Shown in pieces: positions 54,560 through 63,953 of a DNA stretch of 64,000 nt (positions within the stretch are counted from its first letter, which is position 1; every line of letters starts with the position of its first letter). The DNA comes from Martelella radicis (GTDB lineage: Bacteria; Pseudomonadota; Alphaproteobacteria; Rhizobiales; Rhizobiaceae): NCBI RefSeq assembly GCF_014196625.1, contig NZ_JACIDZ010000005.1, positions 213,988-277,987 of the forward strand, in the 5' to 3' direction. Under the pieces are notes generated by a model that saw nothing but the letters and a program-made list of their open reading frames with translations, ran no database searches and was not told the DNA's origin. The translations under genes were made by a program, and so were the position numbers.

Positions 54560-57500
54560 TCAATAGACGTCACGCACATAGCGTTTTTCCTTTGCGAGCA
54601 TGTCAACGTAGCGCTCGGCCGCCTCGCGCGATAGACCGCCATGCGTCTCGGCAACGACCTTGAGCGCGGCATCAACATCTTTCGCCATCCGGCTGGCGTC
54701 GCCGCAGACATAGAAATAGGCGCCATCCTGCAGCCACCCCCAGAGCTCGCGTCCGTGCTCGACCATCCGGTTCTGGACATAGATCTTTTCCGCTTGGTCT
54801 CGCGAAAAGGCCGCATCGAACCGCCCGAGAAAGCCGCTTTTCTGCCAGCGCTCCATTTCATCGCGGTAATAAAACCCGCTTTTCCGATTCTGCTCTCCAA
54901 AGAACAGCCAGTTCGGGCCATTCGCGCCTTCCGCTTCGCGATCCTGCAGAAAAGCGCGAAACGGTGCAATGCCCGTGCCTGGACCAACCATGATCGCAGG
55001 CGCGGCAGGGTCGGCGGGCGGACGGAAATGCGCCTGTTTCTTCACCGAGACGCTGACAGGAGCGGCACCTGCCCTGTCTGCGAGAAAGGACGAGGCAACG
55101 CCTTTGCGGGCGCGACCGTGGCGGGCATGACGCAACACCGAGACAGTGAGATGGATTTCGTCCGGCGTGACCTTCGGGCTCGAGGCGATGGAATAAAGCC
55201 GCGGCGTGAGCTTTCTCAGATGCGCACAGAATTCCTGTCCGTCGGCCGGCTTCGGCGCCATGGCCAGGATATCGGCGATCTGCCGTCCCCAGAGCCAGTC
55301 ATTGACGGTTTTCCGGTCGGCTTCGCCGACCAGCCTCTGCAACGTTTCATGCCCAGTGAACTGAGCCCACCACGTAAGGAATTCGTGCGTCGGTCGAGCG
55401 ATTTCGAAGTGATCGCGCAAAGCCTCGCCAATGCCGATGTCATGCCCGTTGAGACCGGAGATCGGCTGGTCAACCGGCACCTGCAGATAGGACAGGATCT
55501 CGTCGACCAGTTCCGGACAGTTGCTGGGCATGATGGAGAGCGCATCACCCGCCTCGTAAGGCATTGGCCCGTCCGTGCGGAATCCGAACTGGCGCACCTC
55601 CTTGGCGCTGCCCTCTCCGCTCAGCAACCGGTTGACGGCAAGCCGTGCGGAGATGGCTTCCCGGGACTTTGCTGCCTTCGACAGCCCCGCTGTGCTCGAC
55701 CGGGGCGGCTCATGGGCTTCTGCCCCGGACAGCACTGACAAAGCCGCGGCGACCGCGTCTCCCTCCTCGCCGGCATCAAGCGTACGACAGTCAGACAGGC
55801 GTTGCGCGCCAAGACTTTCAAGCCGTGCGTCGAGCTTCCGGCCGAAGCCGCAAAACTGGTCGTAGGAACTGTCGCCAAGCGCGATCACCGCATAGGAGAG
55901 CCCCTCGATCTGCCCCGCCTTTGACAGCGCCGACCAGAAGCCCGCCGCATGATCGGGGGGGTCGCCATCACCAAAGGTGCTGACGATGAAGATCGCGGTA
56001 TTCTCTGTCTCAAGGTCATCCATGCCGACATTTTCGAGCGAGCGCGGGGCGGCGCTCACCCCCTTCTCGCCGAGCGCTTCGCAAACGTCGGAAGCCAGCA
56101 TTTCCGCGGTGCCGGTTTGAGAGGCGTAGAAGACGCCGACTGTCTGGCCCGCCTTTGTCTCACTCGAATTGGCTTCGGTAGCAAAAACACCGGCCAGCAG
56201 GCCTTCCACCATGGCCCTAGCTTCGGCCGGGACCGGAGCCTCCGCCGGAAGCGCCGGCGCAGCGCGTCCCTCCCACTGCCCGGTATTCAAACCAAGAAGA
56301 AAACCATCGAGCCATTGACGCGCTGTCTCATCCAGTTTCGGCAGGGTCTCGGCATCAACGCCCAGCGTGACGCCGGCTGCTGCGAGTGCCGGGCTCAGCC
56401 GCTCGATTGCCGCGGTTTCCGGAAGAGCAGAATCGGCCGGCACCGCCGCGACGCGTGCGGGCGAAACCGCCGTCACCTTGAATTCCGGCTGGAGCGATAT
56501 CGGATCGACGGCATTGCCGGTGACGGCATTGACCGCCAGTTGCTCGCCGAACAGATCATTCCAGTGGAAGGGCGCGAACACAACGCCGGGCGATACCCTG
56601 TCAGTAACCAGCGCCGGCAAAACAGCCTCGCCGTGGCGTGAACTCAGCGCGACCCGGTCATTCTCGCCGATCTCAAGCGCCGCCGCATCGGCCGGGTTGA
56701 TCTCGACGAACGGCGCGGAATTGAGCCTGTTCAGCCGGGCAACCTTGCCGGTCTTGGTCATGGTGTGCCACTGGTGCTGAAGCCTGCCGGTATTGAGAAT
56801 GAAGGGATAGTCATCATCCGGAATTTCACCCGGCCCGGCATGGGCGCGCGGCCAGAATTTCGCCCGGCCGCTTTCGGTGGCGAATTTCAATCCTCTATCC
56901 GGCGCGCGGTAGCGGATCGGGTTACGGCTGGCATCACCGGCATCTGGTGCCGGCCACTGGATGCTGCGCTCGCGCAGGCGCTCATGCGTGATGCCGGAAA
57001 TGTCGTAACCAGTCGCAGGATTGGAAAACTGCCGGATTTCGTCAAAAACCTCTGCCGCGCTGTGATAGGTGAAGGCGTCCTCATAGCCCATGGCGCAGGC
57101 GACCTTCGCGATGATCCGCCAGTCCGGCAGCGCTTCGCCCGGCGGCTTCGCGGCGGCCGCCGTCAGCGCCATGTTGCGTTCCGAATTGACCATCACGCCA
57201 TCGGCTTCGAACGACACCGCCGCCGGCAGGAGGACATCGGCATAGGGCGTGGTCTCGGTTTCGGCATAGGCATCCTGAACCGCCACGAATTCGGCGCTCT
57301 CTAGCGCGGCCGTTACCGTACTGCGATTGGCGACGCTTGCGACCGGATTGGTGCAGATGATCCAGGCCGCCTTGATGTCGCCCGCCGCCATCGCCCTGAA
57401 CATGTCAATGGTGCCGGTTCCTTCCTTGGCACGGATGGTGCCGGGCGCGATGCCCCAGCGCGCCTCGCAAAAGCGGCGGTCGGCCTCCACCAGCGCCGAG

Positions 57501-58555
57501 CGCTGCCCCGGAAGGCCCGGCCCCATATACCCCATCTCGCGCCCGCCCATGGCATTCGGCTGCCCGGTCAGCGAGAACGGCCCGCTGCCGGGCCGACAGA
57601 TCTTCCCCATTGCAAGATGCAGATTACAGATCGCATTGGTGTTGAACGTGCCCTGGACTGACTGATTGAGCCCCATGGTCCACAGCGTCATGAATTCGCC
57701 TGCGGACAGCACGAGCGCGGCGGCGGCCTTGATGCTCTCAACGGAGAGGCCGGTGATCGCTGCCACGCGTTCCGGCGCATAGTCGGCGAGAAAGGCTCGC
57801 ATATCGGCCCAGCCGTCGGTATGAGCCTCGATAAAGGCTTGATCGATGCCGCCGGCCTCGACAATCAGGTGCAGGATGCCGTTGAGGAGCGCAAGATCGG
57901 TCCCGGGTTTCGGCGCGAGATACAAATCGGCCTTCTCGGCCGTGGCGGTGCGGCGCGGATCAACGACGATCAGCTTCGCACCCTGCTTGACCCGGTCCAT
58001 CATCCTTAGAAACAGGATCGGATGGCAGTCGGCCATGTTCGAGCCGATCACCAGAAACAGATCGGCCTTCTCGATGTCGTCATAGGATCCCGGCGGCGCG
58101 TCCGCGCCCAGAGAGAGCTTGTAGCCGGAACCCGCGCTTGCCATGCAAAGACGTGAATTGGACTCGATATGGCGGGTGCGCAAAAATCCCTTGGCGAGCT
58201 TGTTGGCGAGATACTGCGCCTCCATCGACATCTGGCCGGAGACATATAGCGCGACCGCGTCCGGCCCGTGTTCATCGGCAATGGAGCGCAGCCTTCCGGC
58301 CGTGTCGGCGATCGCCGCATCGACGGATACGGCTTCCGGCGCAATGCCCTCGCCCCGGACAAGCGCAGTCTCGAGACGACCGGGCGCGGCGATAGCCTCA
58401 TGCGCGGTCTTGCCCTTGGTGCAGAGCCGCCCGCGATTGGCCGGATGATCCTTGTCGCCGGAGAGCCTGACAATCCGCCCGTCCTCGACATCGAGCACCA
58501 CGCCACAGCCGACGCCGCAATAGGGACAGACGCTCTTGACCGTTTCTACGCCCAT
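54560..58555 (-). CDS. nasA: Assimilatory nitrate reductase fused to a CysJ-like flavoprotein reductase
   Basis: 1331 residues. The N-terminal half (about 1-690) is a molybdenum-bisMGD reductase with 4Fe-4S cysteines in CPYCGVGC and a C-terminal molybdopterin-binding part ([17 protein letters not shown]). It is followed by a flavodoxin domain ([21 protein letters not shown], about 825-965), an FAD-binding CysJ-type domain (about 1000-1190) and an NADP-ferredoxin-reductase domain ([22 protein letters not shown]). Electrons can therefore pass from NAD(P)H to molybdenum inside one chain. The ATG at 58555 follows AGGGGG; a GTG 6 bases upstream is less likely. Cytosolic. It is transcribed ahead of nasT and nasS. 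Confidence 0.95.
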   Translation of the reverse strand: MGVETVKSVCPYCGVGCGVVLDVEDGRIVRLSGDKDHPANRGRLCTKGKTAHEAIAAPGRLETALVRGEGIAPEAVSVDAAIADTAGRLRSIADEHGPDAVALYVSGQMSMEAQYLANKLAKGFLRTRHIESNSRLCMASAGSGYKLSLGADAPPGSYDDIEKADLFLVIGSNMADCHPILFLRMMDRVKQGAKLIVVDPRRTATAEKADLYLAPKPGTDLALLNGILHLIVEAGGIDQAFIEAHTDGWADMRAFLADYAPERVAAITGLSVESIKAAAALVLSAGEFMTLWTMGLNQSVQGTFNTNAICNLHLAMGKICRPGSGPFSLTGQPNAMGGREMGYMGPGLPGQRSALVEADRRFCEARWGIAPGTIRAKEGTGTIDMFRAMAAGDIKAAWIICTNPVASVANRSTVTAALESAEFVAVQDAYAETETTPYADVLLPAAVSFEADGVMVNSERNMALTAAAAKPPGEALPDWRIIAKVACAMGYEDAFTYHSAAEVFDEIRQFSNPATGYDISGITHERLRERSIQWPAPDAGDASRNPIRYRAPDRGLKFATESGRAKFWPRAHAGPGEIPDDDYPFILNTGRLQHQWHTMTKTGKVARLNRLNSAPFVEINPADAAALEIGENDRVALSSRHGEAVLPALVTDRVSPGVVFAPFHWNDLFGEQLAVNAVTGNAVDPISLQPEFKVTAVSPARVAAVPADSALPETAAIERLSPALAAAGVTLGVDAETLPKLDETARQWLDGFLLGLNTGQWEGRAAPALPAEAPVPAEARAMVEGLLAGVFATEANSSETKAGQTVGVFYASQTGTAEMLASDVCEALGEKGVSAAPRSLENVGMDDLETENTAIFIVSTFGDGDPPDHAAGFWSALSKAGQIEGLSYAVIALGDSSYDQFCGFGRKLDARLESLGAQRLSDCRTLDAGEEGDAVAAALSVLSGAEAHEPPRSSTAGLSKAAKSREAISARLAVNRLLSGEGSAKEVRQFGFRTDGPMPYEAGDALSIMPSNCPELVDEILSYLQVPVDQPISGLNGHDIGIGEALRDHFEIARPTHEFLTWWAQFTGHETLQRLVGEADRKTVNDWLWGRQIADILAMAPKPADGQEFCAHLRKLTPRLYSIASSPKVTPDEIHLTVSVLRHARHGRARKGVASSFLADRAGAAPVSVSVKKQAHFRPPADPAAPAIMVGPGTGIAPFRAFLQDREAEGANGPNWLFFGEQNRKSGFYYRDEMERWQKSGFLGRFDAAFSRDQAEKIYVQNRMVEHGRELWGWLQDGAYFYVCGDASRMAKDVDAALKVVAETHGGLSREAAERYVDMLAKEKRYVRDVY

Positions 58556-58667
58556 CGCCACCCCCTGCCTTGCAGAGCGCCGACGTTTGACGGGAACCGG
58601 AGATGACGTGCAGAATGGATCACTTGCCGGACTGGCATCGGCTTTCCTCGCTGTCTAGGATGAAAAC

Positions 58668-58757
58668 AAAAAAGCCGCGGCATCATTCGAAGCGCTTCCT
58701 TCGAGGAAACGGTTCTCAGATCCGCAGCTTTGCGATGGAATGCCCGCCATTGGACAT
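58668..58757 (-). promoter_or_regulatory. NasT-responsive attenuator in the nasA leader
   Basis: On the minus strand, P1 is ATGTCC-AATGGC-GGGCAT (58757-58740), a six-pair stem with hexaloop A1/G4. After five bases comes P2, CGC-AAAGCT-GCG (58734-58723), again A1/G4. The terminator arm AGCTGCGG (58729-58722) overlaps P2 and pairs with CCGCGGCT (58680-58673), followed by six T. The architecture is the same as in the nrtA leader, so the same NasT protein should act on both. Confidence 0.82.
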
Positions 58758-58767
58758 CGATGCATCA

Positions 58768-58796
58768 ACGATAGTCCGACACGCGGCGACTTTCAA
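58768..58796 (-). promoter_or_regulatory. Probable sigma-70 promoter of nasA
   Basis: Minus strand: TTGAAA (58796-58791) and TATCGT (58773-58768) with exactly 17 bases between. Initiation about seven bases downstream would start the transcript just before the P1 hairpin. Confidence 0.55.
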
Positions 58797-58839
58797 GCCC
58801 GACTGAAGCATCGGGACATCACACGGAGGAAACAGCGCG

Positions 58840-59367
58840 ATGCCGGTAAAGATCAAACGAGTCTATGACGAACCCGACGCCTCCGATGGTCTGCGCATTC
58901 TCGTTGACCGCCTCTGGCCGCGCGGCGTTGCGAAGGACAAGGCCCGTGTCGATCTCTGGGCAAGGGAGGTCGCGCCCTCAAGCGACCTGCGAAAATGGTT
59001 CGCGCACCGGGAAGACCGGTGGGAGGCGTTTCAAAGGCGCTATCGCGCTGAACTTGCGGAAAACGCCACGCTTGACGAACTTTGCGCTGAAAGCGGGCGG
59101 GGCGCCGTGACATTGCTCTATGCCGCGCGCGACGAGTGCATCAATCATGCGCGGGTCCTCGCGGCCATCATCGCGGAAAAGAGCGGCCGCCACGCCGAGG
59201 TGGATCAGACGGACGAAGGCGCGCTAGAAGTGTCGTCTCCGCCCTGCTTTCTGCACGAACTGGACCCTTCCTGGCTGGGAACGGAAAGCCGCGACGCCAG
59301 CGGCGAAACCGCTGATCGCGAAGCCGACCAACGGCCCTCGCGCCCGAAAACCGACCGCGCGAAATAG
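58840..59367 (+). CDS. DUF488 family protein with a C-terminal extension
   Basis: 175 residues. The first 120 match DUF488: KIKRVYDEP, GLRILVDRLWPRG, LRKWFAHREDRWEAFQRRYRAEL and VTLLYAARDE, the last resembling the DUF488 signature TLLYAAKD. The remaining 55 residues are extra and contain SSPPCFLHELDPSWLG followed by a charged, disordered tail. GGAGG lies 8 bases before the ATG. It is divergent from nasA and convergent with the small gene at 59371. DUF488 proteins are cytosolic and of unknown function, often near nitrite or NO genes. Only one Cys lies in the tail motif. Confidence 0.85.
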   Translation: MPVKIKRVYDEPDASDGLRILVDRLWPRGVAKDKARVDLWAREVAPSSDLRKWFAHREDRWEAFQRRYRAELAENATLDELCAESGRGAVTLLYAARDECINHARVLAAIIAEKSGRHAEVDQTDEGALEVSSPPCFLHELDPSWLGTESRDASGETADREADQRPSRPKTDRAK

Positions 59368-59370
59368 CGC

Positions 59371-59661
59371 TCAGAGCGAACGCCCGCCGGAGGTGACGAT
59401 GGTGAACTCTTCGTCCTCGATCAGGCCATCCTCGCGCACGGTCAGGCGCCAGCGGCGATTGCCGATGCGGAATGACAGGCGCCAGTGTCCCTCGTCATCG
59501 CCATCTCCCTGCTCCACCGAAGACCGCACCAGCCCGCGCGCTGTCATCGCGTGCAGATCGTCGACACTGAGACCAAAGCGATGGGCGAGCCTCTCCGCGC
59601 TGATTTCAAACTGCCCATCTGCAGTGCGCGCGATGAACGCCCCGGTTTCCTGAGCAGTCAT
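59371..59661 (-). CDS. Small conserved protein, DUF6522-like
   Basis: 96 residues, ATG at 59661 after GGGGAGGG, overlapping the globin stop by 4 bases. The pattern FEISAERLAHRFGLSVDDLHAMTARGLV followed by GHWRLSFRIGNRRWRLTVREDG suggests a helical DNA-binding-like start and a beta-hairpin end. From memory it resembles DUF6522 proteins found beside denitrification and nitrate respiration genes; this is not verified. It is the last gene of the nar-associated operon. A role in nitrogen-oxide handling is suggested only by context. Confidence 0.75.
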   Translation of the reverse strand: MTAQETGAFIARTADGQFEISAERLAHRFGLSVDDLHAMTARGLVRSSVEQGDGDDEGHWRLSFRIGNRRWRLTVREDGLIEDEEFTIVTSGGRSL

Positions 59662-60161
59662 GCTCCCTCCCCGTTTGTCACCTGACCCGCGGGACGGACA
59701 AGATCGCCATGCCCGATCGGGCACAATCCCGTCGTATCCTCGCCGCGATGAAAGCCGATCGCCAGACGGAAGGAATGGGCAATCCGCATGGCCCTGTCGA
59801 GAAACAGCGAAGCCACTTCCTTCGGGCAGATCGCGTCAACGGTTTCGGCAAAGAGCTGCAGCCATCGCTCGAAATGCCGCCTTTCAAGGTCGGGGATCGC
59901 AAGATGCGGCGGCAGCGGGCGGCCCTGATAGCGCGCCGTGCGCAACAGCGTCGCCGACCAGAAGTCGCACATCCGCCCGAGATGGCGCGGCCAGTCATCG
60001 GCGGCGATCCGGCTGTTGAAGACCGGCCCGAGGAGATGATCCTCGCGGATACGGTCATAAAAGCCGTGCACCACGGCGGCGATCATTGCTTCGTCCAGAA
60101 CCTCCGGAAGAGGCTTGCCGTCGATGATCACGGTACGCTCCGGCGCGGATCGACCTTTCAT
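59658..60161 (-). CDS. Group III truncated hemoglobin
   Basis: 167 residues with the 2/2 globin fold of the P group. Characteristic parts are VVHGFYDRIREDHLLGPVFN, WPRHLGRMCDFWSATLL and RRHFERWLQLFAETVD, in which the His is the proximal haem ligand and the Trp is typical of the group. AAGGAG precedes the ATG at 60161. The position behind mogA and moaA in a respiratory nitrate reductase operon suggests protection from, or reduction of, nitric oxide made by nitrate/nitrite respiration (inference). Confidence 0.85.
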   Translation of the reverse strand: MKGRSAPERTVIIDGKPLPEVLDEAMIAAVVHGFYDRIREDHLLGPVFNSRIAADDWPRHLGRMCDFWSATLLRTARYQGRPLPPHLAIPDLERRHFERWLQLFAETVDAICPKEVASLFLDRAMRIAHSFRLAIGFHRGEDTTGLCPIGHGDLVRPAGQVTNGEGA

Positions 60162-60190
60162 ATCTGATTCTCCTTCACGAATGCCCGGTT

Positions 60191-60712
60191 TCAGCCCGGC
60201 GGGCGATGTGCCTTGATCCGTGCCGGGTTCGTCTCGATGCGGCCTGCGCCGATCAGGTCGAGGCAATAGGGCACCGCCGGGAAGACCGCATTCAAGCAAA
60301 GCCTTATCGACGCCGGGCGGCCTGGCAGATTGACGATCAGGCTCTTTCCCCGCACGCCGGCAGTCTGGCGCGAGAGAATAGCCGTCGGAGCCTGTTCCAG
60401 GCTGATGCGCCGCATCAGTTCACCAAAGCCCGGCAATTCCTTCTCCATCATCGCCTGCATGGCTTCCGGCGTCTCATCGCGCGGCGCCGGCCCCGTGCCG
60501 CCGGTGGTCAGGATGAGGTCCGCCTTCACATTGTCGCACAGGTCCGTCAGCGTTTCACGCACTGAGTCCGTCCCGTCCGGTATGACGACGCGGTTCAGGA
60601 CATAGTCTGACGTGATGGTCTCGGCCAGCCAGGTCTCGATCATCGCGCCGCTTTGATCTTCGTATTCACCCCGGCTGGCGCGATCCGAAATGGTCAGTGC
60701 AACAATCAGCAT
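60191..60712 (-). CDS. mogA: Molybdopterin adenylyltransferase MogA
   Basis: 173 residues. The MPT-binding signature LILTTGGTGPAPRDETPEA and the C-terminal ILSRQTAGVRGKSLIVNLPG and AVPYCLDLIG match MogA rather than MoaB. It adenylylates molybdopterin before molybdate insertion. GGAGG precedes the ATG at 60712. It starts 1 base after moaA. It serves the molybdenum reductases NarG (outside the window) and NasA. Confidence 0.92.
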   Translation of the reverse strand: MLIVALTISDRASRGEYEDQSGAMIETWLAETITSDYVLNRVVIPDGTDSVRETLTDLCDNVKADLILTTGGTGPAPRDETPEAMQAMMEKELPGFGELMRRISLEQAPTAILSRQTAGVRGKSLIVNLPGRPASIRLCLNAVFPAVPYCLDLIGAGRIETNPARIKAHRPPG

Positions 60713-60713
60713 T

Positions 60714-61742
60714 TCATCCTCCAAGCACGGACATTGTCCGTGCGATGCCGGCAACGTGGGTATTCGTAATCGAAAAGGCATGCCCCTCGGGCTTCATCGC
60801 CACCGCGCGCGAAATCAGTGCATCGACCGGCCCATCATCTTCGCTTGCCCGCAGGGCATCCCTGAGGCCAATCCGGCCTTCATTGCCCATGCAGGTATAA
60901 AGATCGCCGGTAGCGCTGACCCGCAGGCGATTGCAGGCGGCACAGAAATCACAGGAGAGCGGCGTGATAAAGCCCAACAGGCCGCCCGTTTCGGCGACCC
61001 GCACATAGCGCGCCGGGCCACCGCTGCTGACGGCAAGCGGCTGAAATGTCCAGCGCTTCGAAAGCGTATAACGAAGCTTGGAGAGGGACAGAAAACTCTC
61101 GCGACGATCATGCCGACCCTCGCCGAGCGGCATTTCCTCGATCAGGGTCAGGTCCATGTCGCGGCCATGAGCAAAGCAGATCAGGTCATCAACTTCCTCT
61201 TCAAAGGTGCCACGCATGGCAACCGCGTTGATTTTGACCTTCAGGCCCGCCGCCTGCGCTGCCTCCAGACCGGCAAAGACCCGTTCGATCCGCCCCCAGC
61301 GGGTGATTGCCTGGTAGCGCCCGGGATCGAGCGTGTCGAGCGAGACATTGACCCGGCGCACCCCATGGGCGAAAAGCGCCTCCGCATAGCGATCGAGCAG
61401 CGTGCCATTCGTCGTCAGCGTCAACTCGTCGAGTTCGCCTGTTTCAAGATGGGCGCCCAGCATGGCAAACAGCGCCATGATGTTCTTGCGCACCAGCGGC
61501 TCTCCGCCGGTGATCCTGATCTTGCGCACCCCGCGCGCCATAAAGATGCGGGACAGCCGATAGAGCTCCTCAAGGTCGAGAATCTCACGGCGCGGCTGAA
61601 ATGTCATGTTCTCGGACATGCAATAGGTGCAGCGCAGGTCGCAACGGTCGGTGACCGACAGCCTGAGATAGTTTGCCGTCCGGCCGAACCCGTCGACAAG
61701 CGGGCGCGGCACGGCCTCTCTTATCGTGCGTTCATGCCGCAT
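60714..61742 (-). CDS. moaA: GTP 3',8-cyclase MoaA
   Basis: 342-residue radical SAM enzyme that starts molybdopterin synthesis. The N-terminal cluster motif is CDLRCTYC, the C-terminal second cluster uses Cys in CDFCAACNRLRVSATG with a third in YTCMGNEG, and the chain ends LGG, the GG tail needed for activity. The ATG at 61742 overlaps the DUF2478 gene by 11 bases. Placement in a nar operon is common in alphaproteobacteria. Confidence 0.94.
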   Translation of the reverse strand: MRHERTIREAVPRPLVDGFGRTANYLRLSVTDRCDLRCTYCMSENMTFQPRREILDLEELYRLSRIFMARGVRKIRITGGEPLVRKNIMALFAMLGAHLETGELDELTLTTNGTLLDRYAEALFAHGVRRVNVSLDTLDPGRYQAITRWGRIERVFAGLEAAQAAGLKVKINAVAMRGTFEEEVDDLICFAHGRDMDLTLIEEMPLGEGRHDRRESFLSLSKLRYTLSKRWTFQPLAVSSGGPARYVRVAETGGLLGFITPLSCDFCAACNRLRVSATGDLYTCMGNEGRIGLRDALRASEDDGPVDALISRAVAMKPEGHAFSITNTHVAGIARTMSVLGG

Positions 61743-62295
61743 CGCGCACCCGCCTTGCCTCGCCAATCGCCTTGCAACTCCACGTCAGGACGGCCTCGGC
61801 ATCCGCCTGCAGGGGCTCGGACAACCCGTCTGAAAAAGCCAGCCAACCATCGAGATAGGGCTGCTTCACCGAGGTCAGGATCGGCACGCCTGCCACGAAG
61901 GCAGCCTCGAAAACCGAGCGCAACCCACCGCCCTGCTCTTCCCCCTTGCCGAAACGGTTCAGAATGAGGAGGTCTGGTTGTGTCCTGATCCGCGCTTCGG
62001 CGAAAACGGCGGCCTCGGAAAGCGCGTTGAAGTCCAGCCTGCAGCCGCGCGCATGGGCACCGAGCGCCTGCATGATCTGCCAGCGTTTGCCCGTGGCGAT
62101 GTCTTCCAGATCGACCGCGCCGCAGCACTGGCCTTCGTCCTTTTCGGCATGCTGAACGAAACCTTCGACCCGGTATCCCCTAGCAAGCAGCCGACGCGCC
62201 ACCGCTTCCAGGGTCCGATCAGCGGCATCATCCTGTATGAACGGGATGAAGCCCAGCGGCTTGCATTCGCCTCTCGCGCCTTCCGCATTCGCCAT
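61732..62295 (-). CDS. DUF2478 family protein
   Basis: 187 residues, ATG at 62295 after AGAGG. It begins with a short polar stretch, then LGFIPFIQDDAADRTLEAVARRLLARGY, followed by GCRLDFNALSEAAVFAE, LLILNRFGKGEEQGGGLRS and GVPILTSVKQPYL. These match the DUF2478 NTPase-like family seen beside molybdenum cofactor and nitrate reductase genes. A clear P-loop is not visible. It overlaps moaA. A role in molybdenum cofactor metabolism or insertion is inferred from context; the function is not established. Confidence 0.85.
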   Translation of the reverse strand: MANAEGARGECKPLGFIPFIQDDAADRTLEAVARRLLARGYRVEGFVQHAEKDEGQCCGAVDLEDIATGKRWQIMQALGAHARGCRLDFNALSEAAVFAEARIRTQPDLLILNRFGKGEEQGGGLRSVFEAAFVAGVPILTSVKQPYLDGWLAFSDGLSEPLQADAEAVLTWSCKAIGEARRVRDAA

Positions 62296-62311
62296 CACAA
62301 ACCTCTTTGCC

Positions 62312-63217
62312 TTACTGCACCAGCGGCCCGTCGGCGCCGGCGATCTCGATACCCTCGATTTCGGCTTCCGCCGCCAGAACCGCAATGAACTGCGCAACCG
62401 CCTTAGACCAAGCCGCAGCCTCCAACCAGGCGGCGATGCGCGGCTTAGCCGCATCGAACGGCAATTGCGCGCCCTCGATCCGGCGATCCATGCGGATGAT
62501 GTGGAAACCGTAGCGGGTTTCAACCGGCGAGGTGACCATCTCGCCCTCCGGCAGCCGCATCAGCACCGCCTCGAATTCCGGCACCGTGCTGCCCGGCGAA
62601 AGCTGGCCGAGATTGCCGCCCTGGTCCGCCGACGGGCAGGCCGAGCGCGCCTTCGCCAGTTCACCGAAACGAACGGCACCAGCCGAAAGGTCCGCAATCA
62701 TCTGCTCGGCCTCGGCGCGCGCCTGCCGCCGGGCGGCCTCATCGGCCGGATCTGCGGCGAGCAGGATATGGCGTGCCTCGAAGATCGGCTCCGAGCGGAA
62801 ACGGGTCCGGTTGTTGTCGTAGAACCGGCGACATTCCGCATCACCGGCCGACGGCACATCGACCGATGCTTCGATCAGCGCCCGGATCGCCGCATCCTCG
62901 GCAGTTTCCTTTCTACCGTCGGCGGTTGTCTCCGGTGTACCGATCACCTGCTGCTCGGCTGCCTTCTGCAGCAGCAGCTCACGGATGACGAGCGCTTCGG
63001 CCGCCGCCTTCAGCGCCGCGCCGGGATTGTCGGCCGGGTGATTCTGGGCCTCGGCGAGGATGGTGCTTTCGGCAATCGCAATGCCATTGACGGAGATTTG
63101 AGAAAACACCGGCCGCGCCTTCGGCGGTATTTTCGTGTCGACGGCCTGGTAGCCGCTGCCGGGCTCGGGTCCGGCGCCGGCCGTTTTCGGCTGTTGCGGT
63201 GTGAAAAGATTGACCAT
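62312..63217 (-). CDS. Parvulin-type peptidyl-prolyl isomerase of the nar operon
   Basis: 301 residues. The rotamase core is IFEARHILLAA, FGELAKARSACPSADQGGNLGQLSPGSTVPEFEAVLMRLPEGEM and ETRYGFHIIRMDRR (about 140-260), preceded by a helical NifM/SurA-like region. No signal peptide is visible, so it probably acts in the cytosol, unlike SurA. A ppiC-like gene next to narI is typical of many nar operons, where it is thought to help fold or mature the reductase. It begins 6 bases after the narI stop. Confidence 0.88.
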   Translation of the reverse strand: MVNLFTPQQPKTAGAGPEPGSGYQAVDTKIPPKARPVFSQISVNGIAIAESTILAEAQNHPADNPGAALKAAAEALVIRELLLQKAAEQQVIGTPETTADGRKETAEDAAIRALIEASVDVPSAGDAECRRFYDNNRTRFRSEPIFEARHILLAADPADEAARRQARAEAEQMIADLSAGAVRFGELAKARSACPSADQGGNLGQLSPGSTVPEFEAVLMRLPEGEMVTSPVETRYGFHIIRMDRRIEGAQLPFDAAKPRIAAWLEAAAWSKAVAQFIAVLAAEAEIEGIEIAGADGPLVQ

Positions 63218-63223
63218 TTCGCG

Positions 63224-63943
63224 TTACTCCGCCGGTTTGCCGTTGATGCGCGACCCGTCGCCCTTCTGCCGGGCGACCTGATAGCCGGGCCGCCAGATGT
63301 AGCGCACCGGAACGCTCAACATGTGCACCAGCCGGGTGAAGGGGAAGACGAGCAATATGGTCAGGCCCAGGAAAATATGCGCCTTGAAGATCCACGCGGC
63401 ATCGGCGACGTAGGACGAAGCCGCGAAATTGAAGGTGAAGATGCCCTGCGCCCAGCCCATGAATTTCACCATTTCATGGCCATCGAGATGGTGCAGCGAA
63501 ACCGGGATCGTGCCGAGGCCGAGCAGAAGCTGCAGCCAGAGCAGGATGATGATCATCGTGTCGCTGAAGGTGGAAGCGGCGCGCACCCGCGCATCGAACA
63601 GCCGGCGATGGACCAGCAGCGTCGCGCCGACGATGCCCATCACCCCGGCAATGCCCCCGGCGACGACGGCCAGAAACTGCTTGGCCCCGTGGCTGATGCC
63701 GAGCGCATCGAAAATCCAGATCGGCGTCAACAGGCCGACAACGTGGCCGGCGAAAATGACCAGCACGCCGACGTGAAACAGCACCGATCCCCAGATGAGT
63801 TGCTTGCGCCGCAGCAACTGGGATGAGCCCGAGCGCCAGGAATAGGGCTCGCGATCATAGCGGATGACGGTCCCGAGGATCAGCACCGTGAGCGCGATAT
63901 AGGGGTAGATGCCGAAAACGAGGGTGTTGAGATAGGCTGACAT
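63224..63943 (-). CDS. narI: Respiratory nitrate reductase gamma subunit NarI
   Basis: 239-residue membrane cytochrome b with five hydrophobic helices, the first at TLVFGIYPYIALTVLILGTVI. His ligands of the two b haems are in LFHVGVLVIFAGHVVGL and KAHIFLGL...LVHML. The C-terminal YIWRPGYQVARQKG is typical. It passes electrons from quinol to NarGH on the inner face of the membrane. GGAG lies 8 bases before the ATG. The rest of narGHJ lies to the right of the window. Confidence 0.94.
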   Translation of the reverse strand: MSAYLNTLVFGIYPYIALTVLILGTVIRYDREPYSWRSGSSQLLRRKQLIWGSVLFHVGVLVIFAGHVVGLLTPIWIFDALGISHGAKQFLAVVAGGIAGVMGIVGATLLVHRRLFDARVRAASTFSDTMIIILLWLQLLLGLGTIPVSLHHLDGHEMVKFMGWAQGIFTFNFAASSYVADAAWIFKAHIFLGLTILLVFPFTRLVHMLSVPVRYIWRPGYQVARQKGDGSRINGKPAE

Positions 63944-63953
63944 GGTCTGTCTC

